From Paenibacillus camerounensis (GTDB taxonomy: Bacteria; Bacillota; Bacilli; Paenibacillales; Paenibacillaceae), in the NCBI RefSeq assembly GCF_000723885.1, contig NZ_CCDG010000078.1, forward strand, positions 117,630 through 181,629: a stretch of DNA of 64,000 nucleotides. The letters run 5' to 3'. The position numbers were made by a program, and so were the translations under genes. Under the pieces are notes generated by a model. The model did not search any database, was not told where the DNA came from, and was given only the letters and a program-made list of their open reading frames with translations. Shown piece after piece: positions 53,763 through 63,053 of the stretch. The first letter of the stretch is position 1. Every line of letters starts with the position of its first letter.

Positions 53763-54890
53763 TCATTCCTTCTTCGGCGGCTTGATCAGCAGAGTTCCGC
53801 CCAGTAAAAAGAAGCTGCTGGTATAGAAGACGGTAATGAGTCCCAGCGACGCACCGATCATCCCGAACAGCAGCGGAGCTGTGAACTGTGAGACCCTGTT
53901 TATTAATAGACGCAGCCCCAGTACCTCACCCGTTCTTGAAACAGGCGATGACTGATAAGCAACCGACATTGAAATAGGCTGCCCGCAGCCCAGGCCGAGT
54001 CCCATCAATACGCTCCAAACTCCAAGCCACACAGGATGTACAGTTAAGGCGACCAGCAAAAATGCTGTCCCGGATGCGGCAATAGAGCCTATCAGGATGG
54101 CATCATTAGAAAGCTTACGCTGCAGCCAGGGCATGAACAGGCGGACCAGCACCATGGACAATCCCTGAATGGAGAGAATCCAGCCGATTTCCGTTACTGA
54201 GATGCCTTTACTTACTGCATACAGCGGAAAATAGGCGGCAAAGATTTCTCTGGAGTACAGTGCGAGCGCATTGCCGATCAGCGCCCTGCGAAGGGCGGGG
54301 AGCTTAAGCAGACCCAGAGAGTCCGCCAGTCCGGTTTTTGCAGCGGCGGCAGCAGGCTTGCCGGAGGAGAGCTTCCATGCAAATACAAAAGTAAACAGAA
54401 AAACAAAGAAGGCTGCGGCAAAAACCGCCGGATAGGACAGGTGACTGATAAGATAGCCGGCGGTCACCGGACCGAGCAGGGCGCCGAGGGAATTAGCGGT
54501 GCTGAACCAGCCGTAATACTCGTTGCGCTTGCCTTCAGGAGCAGCATGCCCCAGTACATTTTGCAGGGAAATAGCAATGAAAATACTGGAGAAGCCTGTA
54601 ATCAGCTGGGACGCATAAAGCGCCCAGAGGGAGGGGAAACACCAGGGGAGGGCCATAGATAAGCCTAATCCGGTCATCCCGGCCAGAACCGGGAGGCGGT
54701 CGCCGAACCGGTCGGCCATTTTGCCTGCGGAAATAGAGAAAAACATGGGGAGAAAAGCATAGCAGGCGGTCAAAACACCGATCTCGAGCGTGGACGCCCC
54801 CAAAGAGGAAGCGAACAAGGGCACTGCAGGTCTGGTTAAGTTAAGAATGAGCTGAAAAGCAATACCAAGAATCATGACATTAATAAACAT
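53763..54890 (-). CDS. MFS transporter
   Basis: 375 residues, about 12 TM helices, with the MFS signature GKMADRFGDRLPVLAG between helices 2 and 3. General drug/metabolite exporter type; substrate unknown. Last gene of a leftward AraC-LysR-MFS run, so the LysR protein directly upstream may control it. AAGGG ribosome site nine bases before the ATG. Confidence 0.9.
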   Translation of the reverse strand: MFINVMILGIAFQLILNLTRPAVPLFASSLGASTLEIGVLTACYAFLPMFFSISAGKMADRFGDRLPVLAGMTGLGLSMALPWCFPSLWALYASQLITGFSSIFIAISLQNVLGHAAPEGKRNEYYGWFSTANSLGALLGPVTAGYLISHLSYPAVFAAAFFVFLFTFVFAWKLSSGKPAAAAAKTGLADSLGLLKLPALRRALIGNALALYSREIFAAYFPLYAVSKGISVTEIGWILSIQGLSMVLVRLFMPWLQRKLSNDAILIGSIAASGTAFLLVALTVHPVWLGVWSVLMGLGLGCGQPISMSVAYQSSPVSRTGEVLGLRLLINRVSQFTAPLLFGMIGASLGLITVFYTSSFFLLGGTLLIKPPKKE

Positions 54891-54963
54891 ACGCGGCTAC
54901 CCTTCTGTCTGAGCTTTTTCTTCATTGTAGCTGCAGGTGCAGAAGCGGAAAAATCGTATTTTT

Positions 54964-55860
54964 CTATGGATTATCATAGAGTGAGGGTATGGAAGCCCGG
55001 TAATGCTGCTGTACAAACTGAACAAAGGCTGAAACTGCCGGTATGTCCAGCAGCTCCTCCCTGTATAATAACCAGGTGGACCAGGTAACGGCTTCGCTGT
55101 CTGCCCCGGTTAATGCTGTCCGGTACAGCTGATTGTCATCTTCTGTCAGGACGATGGACGGAACAATGGCGTAGCCCAGTCCGTTTTGTACCATCCGTTT
55201 GGCAATTTCTGCATTGTCCACATGCATAAGTACATTGGCGGGCTTGCTGAACTGCTGCTTCCACCAGCCATCGATGATCCTGCTTAAGGAAGGGTCCGTT
55301 GTAAAGGTAATCCGGCGTAGCTGCGGAAGCTCCTCCACATTAACCGGCACAGAAGAGAGGATGCATACCTGCTCCTGCTCAAGCATCTCCTTATGCTCCA
55401 GCCAGTGGGGAATACCCCGGATAATCCCGATCTGCTCCTTCTGGGTAGCTACTGAACCAAGCAATTCCTGGCTGATCGCAGTAGTAATATCATATTCAAT
55501 CAGCGGGTAGGCCTCTGAAAATTGCCGCAGTACCGCCGGGAGGCGATACAACGCCACAGACCGGGAGACGCCAAGCCGGAGTGTGCCGCTTATATCTCCG
55601 CGCTGGCTGACCAGCCTGCTTTTGACCTCGGACAGCCTCTCCAGCATTTCCCGCGCATAGCCTACCATCGTCTCACCCTGCTCCGTGAACTCAATTCCGC
55701 GCCGCCCCCGGTAGACGAACAGGCTGATGCCGAGCTCTTTTTCCAGCTGCTGCAGGCGGTGGGTCAGCGTAGGCTGGGAGAGATAAATCTGCTCTGCGGT
55801 TCTTGTAATATTGCGTTCAGTGCCCAGTACGTCCAGTATGCGCCAATCCTTTTCATCCAT
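54964..55860 (-). CDS. LysR-family regulator
   Basis: 298 residues: N-terminal helix-turn-helix (NITRTAEQIYLSQPTLTHRL near 18) and effector-binding domain. Lies 73 bp upstream of the MFS gene and 16 bp downstream of the AraC gene in the same direction, so the three are probably one unit. GAGAGG upstream of the ATG with long spacing. Effector unknown. Confidence 0.92.
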   Translation of the reverse strand: MDEKDWRILDVLGTERNITRTAEQIYLSQPTLTHRLQQLEKELGISLFVYRGRRGIEFTEQGETMVGYAREMLERLSEVKSRLVSQRGDISGTLRLGVSRSVALYRLPAVLRQFSEAYPLIEYDITTAISQELLGSVATQKEQIGIIRGIPHWLEHKEMLEQEQVCILSSVPVNVEELPQLRRITFTTDPSLSRIIDGWWKQQFSKPANVLMHVDNAEIAKRMVQNGLGYAIVPSIVLTEDDNQLYRTALTGADSEAVTWSTWLLYREELLDIPAVSAFVQFVQQHYRASIPSLYDNP

Positions 55861-55876
55861 CTACGATGACATCCTC

Positions 55877-56809
55877 TCAATCGCCCAGAAAAACAATGCT
55901 TCTGGCGGGATCATACATTTCCTTCAATTGCTTGACATCGGAGCGCGGCGGCGAGCCGAACATCCGGGAATATTCACGGCTGAACTGGGAAGCACTCTCG
56001 TAGCCTACCCGGAACGCAACCTCTGCAGCCTCAGCCGACTCCGATAACAGAATCCGGCGCGCTTCCTGCAGCCTGAGCTGCTTCTGAAACTGGATCGGAC
56101 TCATGCCGGTTACCTCCTTAAAGTTACGGTGGAAGGTGGACAGGCTCATGCTTGCTGCTTCGGCAAGCTGTTCCACACGAAAGGACTGGTCATAACGGGC
56201 AGTAAGCTGATCAATCGCCTCTCTGATCCGGTAAGTATTGCTGCCCTCCATGGCGATTTGTCCGAGTGAGGCACCGTAGGGACCTTTTAGCAGGGTATAC
56301 AGGATTTCTTTTATGAATAAAGGCGCAAGAAATTGGATATCATCCGGCCTGTCCAGTAATTCCATCAGTCTTAGGGTCGCGTTCATCAGGGAAGGCTCAG
56401 TCTGGCCGACAAATAAGGCACGTTTTGCGTTCTCGCTCGGCACAATCCGTACATTTGCCCCGCCCATGACCTCCAGAATCTGTTCATAGCTAAACTCCAG
56501 TTTGAAGCTGAGATAAGGCCTGTCCGCTGCTGCTCTGATCACCTGGCCGACGACGGGCAGATTCATTGAAGCAACCAGATAATCGGCTGATCCGTACTCA
56601 AACCGCTCCCCGGCCAGGAATACCTCCTTAACCCCTTGGGCAATCATACAAAAAGACGGCTTATACACCCTGTATGCAGGCTCAGAGACCTCTGAATAGC
56701 GGATAACAGATAGATCAGGAACCGCTGTCTCAAACACCCCGTCTCTCGGTGTAAAGCGCTGAATGAGCTCTGCAAGCTCCATTTGCTGCTTCATGCTGCC
56801 AGCTGGCAT
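55877..56809 (-). CDS. AraC-family regulator with AraC_N domain (YqhC-like)
   Basis: 310 residues from ATG 56809 (nine bases after GGAGG; an ATG two codons upstream is too close). The N-terminal cupin-like AraC_N domain contains YKPSFCMIAQGVKEVFLAGE, as in YqhC-type regulators; the C-terminal double helix-turn-helix contains FRVEQLAEAASMSLSTFHRN and AFRVGYESASQFSREY. Divergent from two aldo/keto reductase genes, the same arrangement as yqhC with yqhD, which responds to reactive aldehydes. It probably activates the reductases. Confidence 0.9.
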   Translation of the reverse strand: MPAGSMKQQMELAELIQRFTPRDGVFETAVPDLSVIRYSEVSEPAYRVYKPSFCMIAQGVKEVFLAGERFEYGSADYLVASMNLPVVGQVIRAAADRPYLSFKLEFSYEQILEVMGGANVRIVPSENAKRALFVGQTEPSLMNATLRLMELLDRPDDIQFLAPLFIKEILYTLLKGPYGASLGQIAMEGSNTYRIREAIDQLTARYDQSFRVEQLAEAASMSLSTFHRNFKEVTGMSPIQFQKQLRLQEARRILLSESAEAAEVAFRVGYESASQFSREYSRMFGSPPRSDVKQLKEMYDPARSIVFLGD

Positions 56810-56987
56810 AACCATATTCCTCCCGTTCTTAGTACTCGATTCTAAACCTTATGAATTCCTATAGTAAGCTCCGTGACAGAAATAGGCAAGCATCCAGTAC
56901 GATCGGGATAACGGTTTTGAATGAAAATCCGGCATAATAAGTAAGACGAATATGTGCTATATCACAATAGAATGGGAGGAACACAGT

Positions 56988-57968
56988 GTGGAATATGTAA
57001 AATTCGGTAATACCGGTCTGGATGTCTCACGGATCTGTCTGGGCTGCATGAGCTTTGGGGAGGCGCTGCCGGAATGGCACCAGTGGGTGCTGAATGAGGA
57101 TCGCAGCCGTGAAATTATCAAGCGGGCATTGGAGCTGGGGATTAACTTTTTTGATACAGCCAACATCTATGCGAACGGCACCAGTGAGGAATTCACCGGC
57201 CGGGCGCTCAAGGATTACGCAGACCGGGATGAGATCGTGCTGGCTACCAAGGTCTGGGGACGTATGCACAAGGGTCCTAACGGCGGAGGCTTGTCCCGGA
57301 AGGCTATTTTGAGTGAAATTGACAAAAGCCTGAAGCGGCTCGGAACCGATTATGTCGATCTGTACATCATTCACCGCTGGGATTACGATACGCCAATCGA
57401 AGAGACCATGGGAGCACTGCATGATATAGTGAAGTCCGGAAAAGCCCGCTATATCGGCGCTTCCGCTATGTATGCCTGGCAGTTCCAGAAGGCGCAGCAT
57501 ACCGCAGAGAAGAATGGCTGGACCCGCTTTGTGTCCATGCAGAATCACCTGAATCTGATCTACCGGGAAGAGGAAAGGGAAATGCTGCCGCTCCTCAAGG
57601 ATCAGCAAATAGCATCAACGCCATACAGTCCGCTGGCTTCCGGAAGACTGATCCGCGACTGGTCCGAAACCACGCTGCGCTCAGAAACGGATCACATCCA
57701 GAAATCCAAATACGATGCGTCTGCTGAAGCTGACAGGCTGATTGTCGAGCGGGTAGCTGCCCTTGCCGAACAACGCGGCGTACCGCGTATTCATATTGCC
57801 CTTGCCTGGCTGCTGCAGAAGGAAACGGTAGCTGCTCCGATTATCGGGGCAACCAAGCTGGCCCAGCTAGAAGATGCAGTCGGAGCGTTGTCCGTAACAT
57901 TAACAGCAGAAGAGGTTGCTTTTCTCGAAGAATTATATGTGCCGCACCGCGTAGTCGGAGCCCAATAA
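56988..57968 (+). CDS. Aldo/keto reductase (YajO-like)
   Basis: 326 residues from a GTG at 56988, seven bases after GGGAGGA; an ATG at 56952 lies before the ribosome site. AKR catalytic set: Asp/Tyr in FFDTANIYANGTSEEF (near 50), Lys in VLATKVWGRM (near 84), His in LYIIHRWDYDTP (near 125), and NADP site PIIGATKLAQLEDAV. NADPH-dependent aldehyde reduction. Paired with a second AKR 12 bp downstream. Confidence 0.9.
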   Translation: MEYVKFGNTGLDVSRICLGCMSFGEALPEWHQWVLNEDRSREIIKRALELGINFFDTANIYANGTSEEFTGRALKDYADRDEIVLATKVWGRMHKGPNGGGLSRKAILSEIDKSLKRLGTDYVDLYIIHRWDYDTPIEETMGALHDIVKSGKARYIGASAMYAWQFQKAQHTAEKNGWTRFVSMQNHLNLIYREEEREMLPLLKDQQIASTPYSPLASGRLIRDWSETTLRSETDHIQKSKYDASAEADRLIVERVAALAEQRGVPRIHIALAWLLQKETVAAPIIGATKLAQLEDAVGALSVTLTAEEVAFLEELYVPHRVVGAQ

Positions 57969-57980
57969 GGAGGAATTAGA

Positions 57981-58838
57981 ATGGAATATGTAACACTTAA
58001 TAATGGCGTTCAAATGCCGGTGCTCGGATACGGGGTATATCAGATCCCTGATGCTGAGGAATGCGAAAGATGTGTATCGGATGCAATCAGCGCCGGTTAC
58101 CGCTCGATAGATACTGCACAGGCATACCGTAACGAAGAGGCTGTCGGACACGCAATTAAGAAAAGCGGAGTAGCGAGGGAAGAACTCTTCATCACCACCA
58201 AGGTCTGGATCTCCAACGCCGGCTATGAACGTGCCAAAGCATCTATAGCGGAATCCATGCGCAAGCTGCAGCTCGACTACCTCGATCTGGTGCTGATCCA
58301 TCAGCCGTTTAACGATTATTACGGAACCTACCGGGCGATGGATGAGCTCTACAAGGCCGGTAAAATCAGAGCTATCGGCGTAAGCAATTTCTATCCGGAC
58401 AGATATATCGATCTGGTGAAATTCAGCGAAGTCGTTCCAGCTGTCAATCAGGTGGAGACTCATGTCTTCCATCAGCAGACTGCAGCCCATGAGATTATGA
58501 AAAAATACAACACTCAGATCGAGTCCTGGGGTCCGTTTGCCGAAGGCAGAAACAATTTCTTCACCAATGCCACCCTTCAGGAGGTCGGTGATCAATATAA
58601 CAAATCCGTAGCCCAGGTGGCTCTGCGTTATCTGATCCAGCGCGGCGTGGTTGTCATTCCAAAGACCGTAAGCAAGGAACGGATGGAGCAGAATATCAGC
58701 GTGTTTGATTTTGAACTGACGGCAGCTGATCTGGATAGAATAGCGGCGCTAGATACAGGAGAAAGTGCGTTTTTCTCCCATGCAGACCCGCAGACAGTAG
58801 AATTTATGACGGATTACGCTAAAAAAGGCCTGGAATAA
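57981..58838 (+). CDS. Aldo/keto reductase (AKR5, YvgN/diketogluconate-reductase-like)
   Basis: 285 residues. SIDTAQAYRNEEAVGHAI (Asp/Tyr near 45-52), ITTKVWISNAGYE (Lys near 75), DLVLIHQPFNDYYG (His near 107), and NADP site VIPKTVSKERMEQN. Family reduces methylglyoxal, 2,5-diketo-gluconate and other aldehydes. AAGGAGG ribosome site. Same unit as the preceding AKR and opposite the YqhC-like regulator; terminator follows. Confidence 0.92.
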   Translation: MEYVTLNNGVQMPVLGYGVYQIPDAEECERCVSDAISAGYRSIDTAQAYRNEEAVGHAIKKSGVAREELFITTKVWISNAGYERAKASIAESMRKLQLDYLDLVLIHQPFNDYYGTYRAMDELYKAGKIRAIGVSNFYPDRYIDLVKFSEVVPAVNQVETHVFHQQTAAHEIMKKYNTQIESWGPFAEGRNNFFTNATLQEVGDQYNKSVAQVALRYLIQRGVVVIPKTVSKERMEQNISVFDFELTAADLDRIAALDTGESAFFSHADPQTVEFMTDYAKKGLE

Positions 58839-58887
58839 AGTAAGACCCGAAATAAAGCAATATAGGTAAAGAATCATAATCGACGGA

Positions 58888-58919
58888 AGAGCCTGCCAGG
58901 TGCAGGCTCTTTGTTTTTC
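58888..58919 (+). terminator. Terminator after the aldo/keto reductases
   Basis: AGAGCCTGC (58888-58896) with GCAGGCTCT (58902-58910), five-base loop, then TTGTTTTTC. Confidence 0.88.
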
Positions 58920-58921
58920 TT

Positions 58922-58929
58922 GCTATAAT
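58922..58929 (+). promoter_or_regulatory. Extended -10 promoter for the AraC-transglutaminase pair
   Basis: TATAAT (58924-58929) immediately after the terminator T-tract, with GC before it giving a TGC-extended -10 pattern (TTGCTATAAT). The first in-frame ATG (58928) lies inside this box, so translation must start downstream. Confidence 0.5.
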
Positions 58930-58975
58930 GGTACCTGATCAGATAAGCAGAAGGCGGATTGGAGAGATTCAGCAG

Positions 58976-59740
58976 ATGATGAAATTATACGGGGCAGAGC
59001 ATCACCTGCTCGTCCTGTCCGATGCAATAGATGCAGATGAACATGCGCATTCTTTTGTGCAGGTAACCTTTGCACTTGGGGGCGAGATGGACATTGATCT
59101 GGACGGCAGCACTATTCACTGTAAAGGAATTGTGATGGATTCCAACGTCTTACATCGTTTGAATGGAACGGGAAAGCCGTTAATGCTGTTACTGATTGAC
59201 GGGACATCGGATATAGCAGCCGGGTTCAGGCAGCAGATTGACGGACGTGGCTACAGTATCCTCCAGCCTGAGCTGGTGGATACAATAACTGCATTTGCTC
59301 TGGAGCAGAGTTCAGAGATCACGGACAGCAGCAGCTATAGCCTCTTTTTCCGGCAGCTTATGAAGCTGTTCCGGCTGGATCATGTACAGACAGGTGTAAC
59401 AGACACCAGAATCCGGGATTTGATTACCCTCATTAGGGATTGCCGTGATTCTGAGCACTCTGTGGGTGAATACGCCAGCCAGTTGGGACTCTCCGGCAGC
59501 AGATTGTCTCATCTGTTCAAGGATAATACGGGAACCTCCCTGAGCGGATATATCGTGCTGCATAAGCTGCAAAAAGCAGTTTATTTGATTTTTAACGGAG
59601 CCCCAATTACGGAAGCGGCGATGGAAGCAGGCTTTGACAGCCCTTCACACTTTGCCGCTACAAGTAAACGGATGCTGGGAATGGCGGCGAGGGAAATCCG
59701 CAAGGATAGCGTTTTTTTGAAAGTTTCCACTCTGCAATGA
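58976..59740 (+). CDS. AraC-family regulator
   Basis: 254 residues from ATG 58976 (GGAGAG upstream; ATG 58979 equally possible). N-terminal cupin-like sensor (DEHAHSFVQVTFALGGEMDI) and C-terminal double helix-turn-helix (SVGEYASQLGLSGSRLSHLF, AAMEAGFDSPSHFAATSKR). Followed after 30 bp by the transglutaminase-like gene, apparently the same transcript. Ligand unknown. Confidence 0.88.
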   Translation: MMKLYGAEHHLLVLSDAIDADEHAHSFVQVTFALGGEMDIDLDGSTIHCKGIVMDSNVLHRLNGTGKPLMLLLIDGTSDIAAGFRQQIDGRGYSILQPELVDTITAFALEQSSEITDSSSYSLFFRQLMKLFRLDHVQTGVTDTRIRDLITLIRDCRDSEHSVGEYASQLGLSGSRLSHLFKDNTGTSLSGYIVLHKLQKAVYLIFNGAPITEAAMEAGFDSPSHFAATSKRMLGMAAREIRKDSVFLKVSTLQ

Positions 59741-59770
59741 CCGTACAATAGGTACAGGAGGTGTTACACC

Positions 59771-60478
59771 ATGACTGTACACTTGGCGGAGACAACATTA
59801 TTGGATTACTCTCATCCTCACATTAAGCAGCTGATTCAAGAGCGAGGATGGATGCGGCTTCCGGTTAAGCAGCAAATCCTGCAAATTTACAACTATGTCC
59901 GTGACGACATTCAGTTTGGCTATAACCGTGCAGATGTCATTCCGGCTTCTGAGATTTTGAGGGACGGATACGGACAATGCAATACTAAAGGGATTCTCTT
60001 CATGACCCTGCTCAGAGCTGCAGGAATTCCGTGCCGGATGCATGGATTTACCATTCATAAGGAGCTGCAAAAAGGAGCGATGAAGGGCTGGTATTACAGG
60101 CTCTCCCCGCAGGAAATCGTCCATAGCTGGGTTGAAGTCCGTTATAAGGATAAGTGGCTTAATATCGAGGGCTTTATCCTTGATATTCCTTATTTAAGTA
60201 AGCTTCAGGAAAAATTTGCAGATTGCCCCAAAGGGTTTTGCGGTTACGGTGCTGCCACAGACAACCTTAGTAACCCTGCTGTATATTGGGATGAAAGCGA
60301 TACGTATATTCAAAAGGAAGGTATTGTTCAGGATTTCGGAATATTTGACAGTCCTGATGAGTTCTTCGCGGTACACCGGCAGAATTTGGGCCCTTTGCGT
60401 GAGGCTGTATTTATACATATTGTCCGGCATCTCATGAACCGCAACGTCCGGAAGATAAGACAGGGAAGAGCCGGGTAA
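59771..60478 (+). CDS. Transglutaminase-like protease-fold protein
   Basis: 235 residues. Transglutaminase-like core with Cys in RDGYGQCNTKGILF (near 75), His in EIVHSWVEVRY (near 118) and a probable acid in WLNIEGFILD (near 133). Cytoplasmic, no signal peptide. Such small proteins are peptidases or amidases of unknown substrate. Strong AGGAGG ribosome site. Ends at a terminator. Confidence 0.85.
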   Translation: MTVHLAETTLLDYSHPHIKQLIQERGWMRLPVKQQILQIYNYVRDDIQFGYNRADVIPASEILRDGYGQCNTKGILFMTLLRAAGIPCRMHGFTIHKELQKGAMKGWYYRLSPQEIVHSWVEVRYKDKWLNIEGFILDIPYLSKLQEKFADCPKGFCGYGAATDNLSNPAVYWDESDTYIQKEGIVQDFGIFDSPDEFFAVHRQNLGPLREAVFIHIVRHLMNRNVRKIRQGRAG

Positions 60479-60507
60479 CGGATGGCTCATCTCCATGACT
60501 GCACGAT

Positions 60508-60536
60508 AGCCCCTCAATAATTGAGGGGCTTTTTTC
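60508..60536 (+). terminator. Terminator after the transglutaminase-like gene
   Basis: AGCCCCTCAAT (60508-60518) and ATTGAGGGGCT (60520-60530), then TTTTTC. Confidence 0.88.
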
Positions 60537-60733
60537 TGTACGCTCCTTAAGCATGAGGTTGAACGTGCCGGATACCCGGAATAATCAGCAAAAACTTCAA
60601 ATTTTAAGAGGTCTATCAGTGTTTTATCATTGAACACAGGTAAAATAAATCTATAAAATTCACTGCTAATCGTACATATTTGTTTGTTTCAGCTTCATAT
60701 GTGAAAGTCATACATCCAGAAAGAGGGTATTAC

Positions 60734-62542
60734 ATGAATAACGCAAATAATGCAGCAGGCGGAGAAATTTCTTTTCCCGGAAGGACAGGGGAGAGGGGAT
60801 CACTAGCAGAACGGATGCATTCCGGGCTCAGCTTGTGGAGGAATCTTTCAGTCAGGCTTAAGCTGTACCTTATGATCTCAATCAGCCTGATTTCTTTTGC
60901 CGTAGCGATGATTTATATGGTCGAGACCGGAAAACGGGATATAAACAATATAACTACCGTTCTGTACAGCGTAACCATCCGTTCAGCAACAGAATTATTT
61001 GATGCGGACAGAAACCTGCAGCACATTATGCTTGAGCATAAAAAGTATATTTATACCGGTGGTGACTCAGGAACGGAAGTAACATCCGCGGCAACAGCTG
61101 CAACTATCAATAAAATAGAGATTGCCAGGGCAGAGCTGGATCAGCTTGGCGTACTCGACAGCATTCTTTACAGGGATACAACCACAACGCTGAACCTGTT
61201 ATTCACCGATCTGAATGCCAAGCTCAAGAAGTGGTCTGCGGACATCACACAGCCTGCGGGAGCTGCCCCGCAAGAAGATGCGCTGGATGCACAGCTGTCT
61301 GATATTGGCGCGGCTATTTCACGAATAACCTCCTCACTGGAGAATTACTCCAAGGTTAACATTGCGGCTGCCAAGAACGAGGCTCTGCGAAAAGAACGCT
61401 TCGGCTTCATCATGTTATTCCTGGTCGAGGCGGCTACGCTGATTCTGGCAGCTCTGACAATCCGCCATATCGCCAGCACACTGCACAGTGTCAATACCAG
61501 GCTGTCGAATCTTACCCAAGGAGATCTGACTGCAGCGCCTTCCGCAAGCTACCCGAAGGATGACCTCGGCCAGCTGTCCCGATCAGTAGACACTACCATC
61601 AGTGATTTGAGAAAGCTGATCGCTAACATTGCAGCAAGTGCATCTGTTACAGAGCAGGCTATGCAGGAGGTGCTGCTAGGATCACATACGGCATCGGCAC
61701 AAACGGATAATGTGGTTGGAAATATGGAGGGAATGACCATTCATGTGACAAGCCAGCTAACCGGTATTATAGAAACCGGCCGCGCAGTTGAAGAAATGGC
61801 GCAGGGTGTCAACCGGATTGCCGCTACCGCTACACATATTGCTGATAGTTCCTCTGTCATGCAGTCTTCCGCCGCACATGGTCTGGTGTCGATCACTTCA
61901 TTGACTGTTCAAATGTCTGATCTGGCAAGGATCATTTCTACATTAGAAGCCGTTATTGCCTCACTGGACAATAAGACCATACATATGAATCAAATTGTCA
62001 CAAGCATATCGGGGTTTGCGCAGGACGCAAACATGCTGTCTCTTAACGCCTCTATCGAAGCCGCACGGGCAGGTGAGCACGGCCGCGGATTCCTGGTGGT
62101 TGCCACTGAAATGAGACGCTTATCCGACCACTCCAGACAAGCCGCAGAGGAGGTAAGCCTGATTTTGCAGGATACCGTCACGGATATTACACAGGCGTCC
62201 TTATTGATGAGCCAGACTACAGAAGAGATTAAGGCAGGAAAAGCTGGCGCGGGAGAGGTCCATGCCGTGTTCGGGGAGATCATCTCATCGATTGGCTCCA
62301 TAACAAATCAGCTGCACGAGGCGTCCGCTGTAACCGAGCAGCTGTCTGCTTCCTCTGAAGAGGTTGCGGCGACCATGGGTGAGCTGACTGGTGCAGCAGA
62401 ATCCGTATCGCAGATGGTGGGCTCGGTTAACGGCGAGGCTGCCGGGCAAAAGAACATCTTATCAGGCGTCGTCCATTCATCGGACAATTTGAAGCAGGTT
62501 GTAACGGAGCTTAGAGCATCGGTAGATTCCTTTAAGCTATAG
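60734..62542 (+). CDS. Methyl-accepting chemotaxis protein
   Basis: 602 residues from ATG 60734, six bases after GAGGG; the ORF extends upstream only through a TTG. TM1 near residues 43-65 (LYLMISISLISFAVAMIYMV), an extracellular four-helix sensor of about 160 residues, TM2 near 223-245, a HAMP linker (SNLTQGDLTAAPSASYPKDD) and a signalling domain with the hairpin tip ANMLSLNASIEAARAGEHGR near 430. The C-terminus lacks a pentapeptide tether. Orphan receptor; ligand unknown. Confidence 0.93.
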   Translation: MNNANNAAGGEISFPGRTGERGSLAERMHSGLSLWRNLSVRLKLYLMISISLISFAVAMIYMVETGKRDINNITTVLYSVTIRSATELFDADRNLQHIMLEHKKYIYTGGDSGTEVTSAATAATINKIEIARAELDQLGVLDSILYRDTTTTLNLLFTDLNAKLKKWSADITQPAGAAPQEDALDAQLSDIGAAISRITSSLENYSKVNIAAAKNEALRKERFGFIMLFLVEAATLILAALTIRHIASTLHSVNTRLSNLTQGDLTAAPSASYPKDDLGQLSRSVDTTISDLRKLIANIAASASVTEQAMQEVLLGSHTASAQTDNVVGNMEGMTIHVTSQLTGIIETGRAVEEMAQGVNRIAATATHIADSSSVMQSSAAHGLVSITSLTVQMSDLARIISTLEAVIASLDNKTIHMNQIVTSISGFAQDANMLSLNASIEAARAGEHGRGFLVVATEMRRLSDHSRQAAEEVSLILQDTVTDITQASLLMSQTTEEIKAGKAGAGEVHAVFGEIISSIGSITNQLHEASAVTEQLSASSEEVAATMGELTGAAESVSQMVGSVNGEAAGQKNILSGVVHSSDNLKQVVTELRASVDSFKL

Positions 62543-62625
62543 CCCGGACATTCCCGTACATTCGACATGAAAGATCTAGGCATCTGATCAGACAGTTTGA
62601 AGTATAATGCCAGTTTCTGGTCACC

Positions 62626-62651
62626 GTTTAACTCTCCATCTATACGGGTAA
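62626..62651 (+). promoter_or_regulatory. Sigma-B-like promoter of the small membrane protein
   Basis: GTTTAA (62626-62631), 14 bases, GGGTAA (62646-62651): matches the general-stress sigma-B consensus GTTTAA-N12-15-GGGWAW. It is 41 bp before the start of the small Lmo0937-type gene. Whether this host has a sigma-B homologue is not shown by the window; a sporulation sigma with overlapping preference is an alternative. Confidence 0.55.
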
Positions 62652-62692
62652 GTAGAGACAAATACCTCCTAAGGAGAAAGGCGGTACCTCTT

Positions 62693-62839
62693 ATGCTATG
62701 GGGCTTAATCGGACTAGTGGTTATTGCATGGCTGTTCGGCTTTATCTTTGATGTTGTCGGCAATCTTATTCACCTGTTACTTTTTGTGGCGGTGATCCTA
62801 TTCCTCGTCAACCTGTTCCGCGGACGGTCACGGGGTTAG
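62693..62839 (+). CDS. Lmo0937-type small membrane protein
   Basis: 48 residues: MLWGLIGLVVIAWLFGFIF, a short polar turn (DVVGN) and a second helix LIHLLLFVAVILFLVNLF ending in basic RGRSRG. This is the pattern of the Lmo0937 family of tiny two-helix membrane proteins common in Firmicutes, of unknown function. Start ATG 62693 with AAAGGCGG eight bases upstream; a longer ORF from 62597 is in frame but would contain the promoter. Upstream CTCCT-A-AGGAG palindrome could mask an alternative ribosome site. Confidence 0.8.
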   Translation: MLWGLIGLVVIAWLFGFIFDVVGNLIHLLLFVAVILFLVNLFRGRSRG

Positions 62840-62874
62840 CGATTTCACATTATTGCGGGATAGAACCGCAGCAG

Positions 62875-62912
62875 AACCACAGTCTCCGGGTAAGCCGTGG
62901 CTGTGGTTTTTT
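62875..62912 (+). terminator. Terminator after the Lmo0937-type gene
   Basis: AACCACAG (62875-62882) pairs with CTGTGGTT (62901-62908), further pairs inside, followed by TTTT. Confidence 0.82.
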
Positions 62913-63053
62913 GTATGCGATGCAGAGCTGCGTCAACGACTCCTTTCGCATCATTAATAGACGCTTACCGTATTTCCATTTGGATAATCTTCTAATCATT
63001 AATTGAAGATGTATACTGTCACCGGTTGTTTTTTCAAACGGCAGGATGATAAG

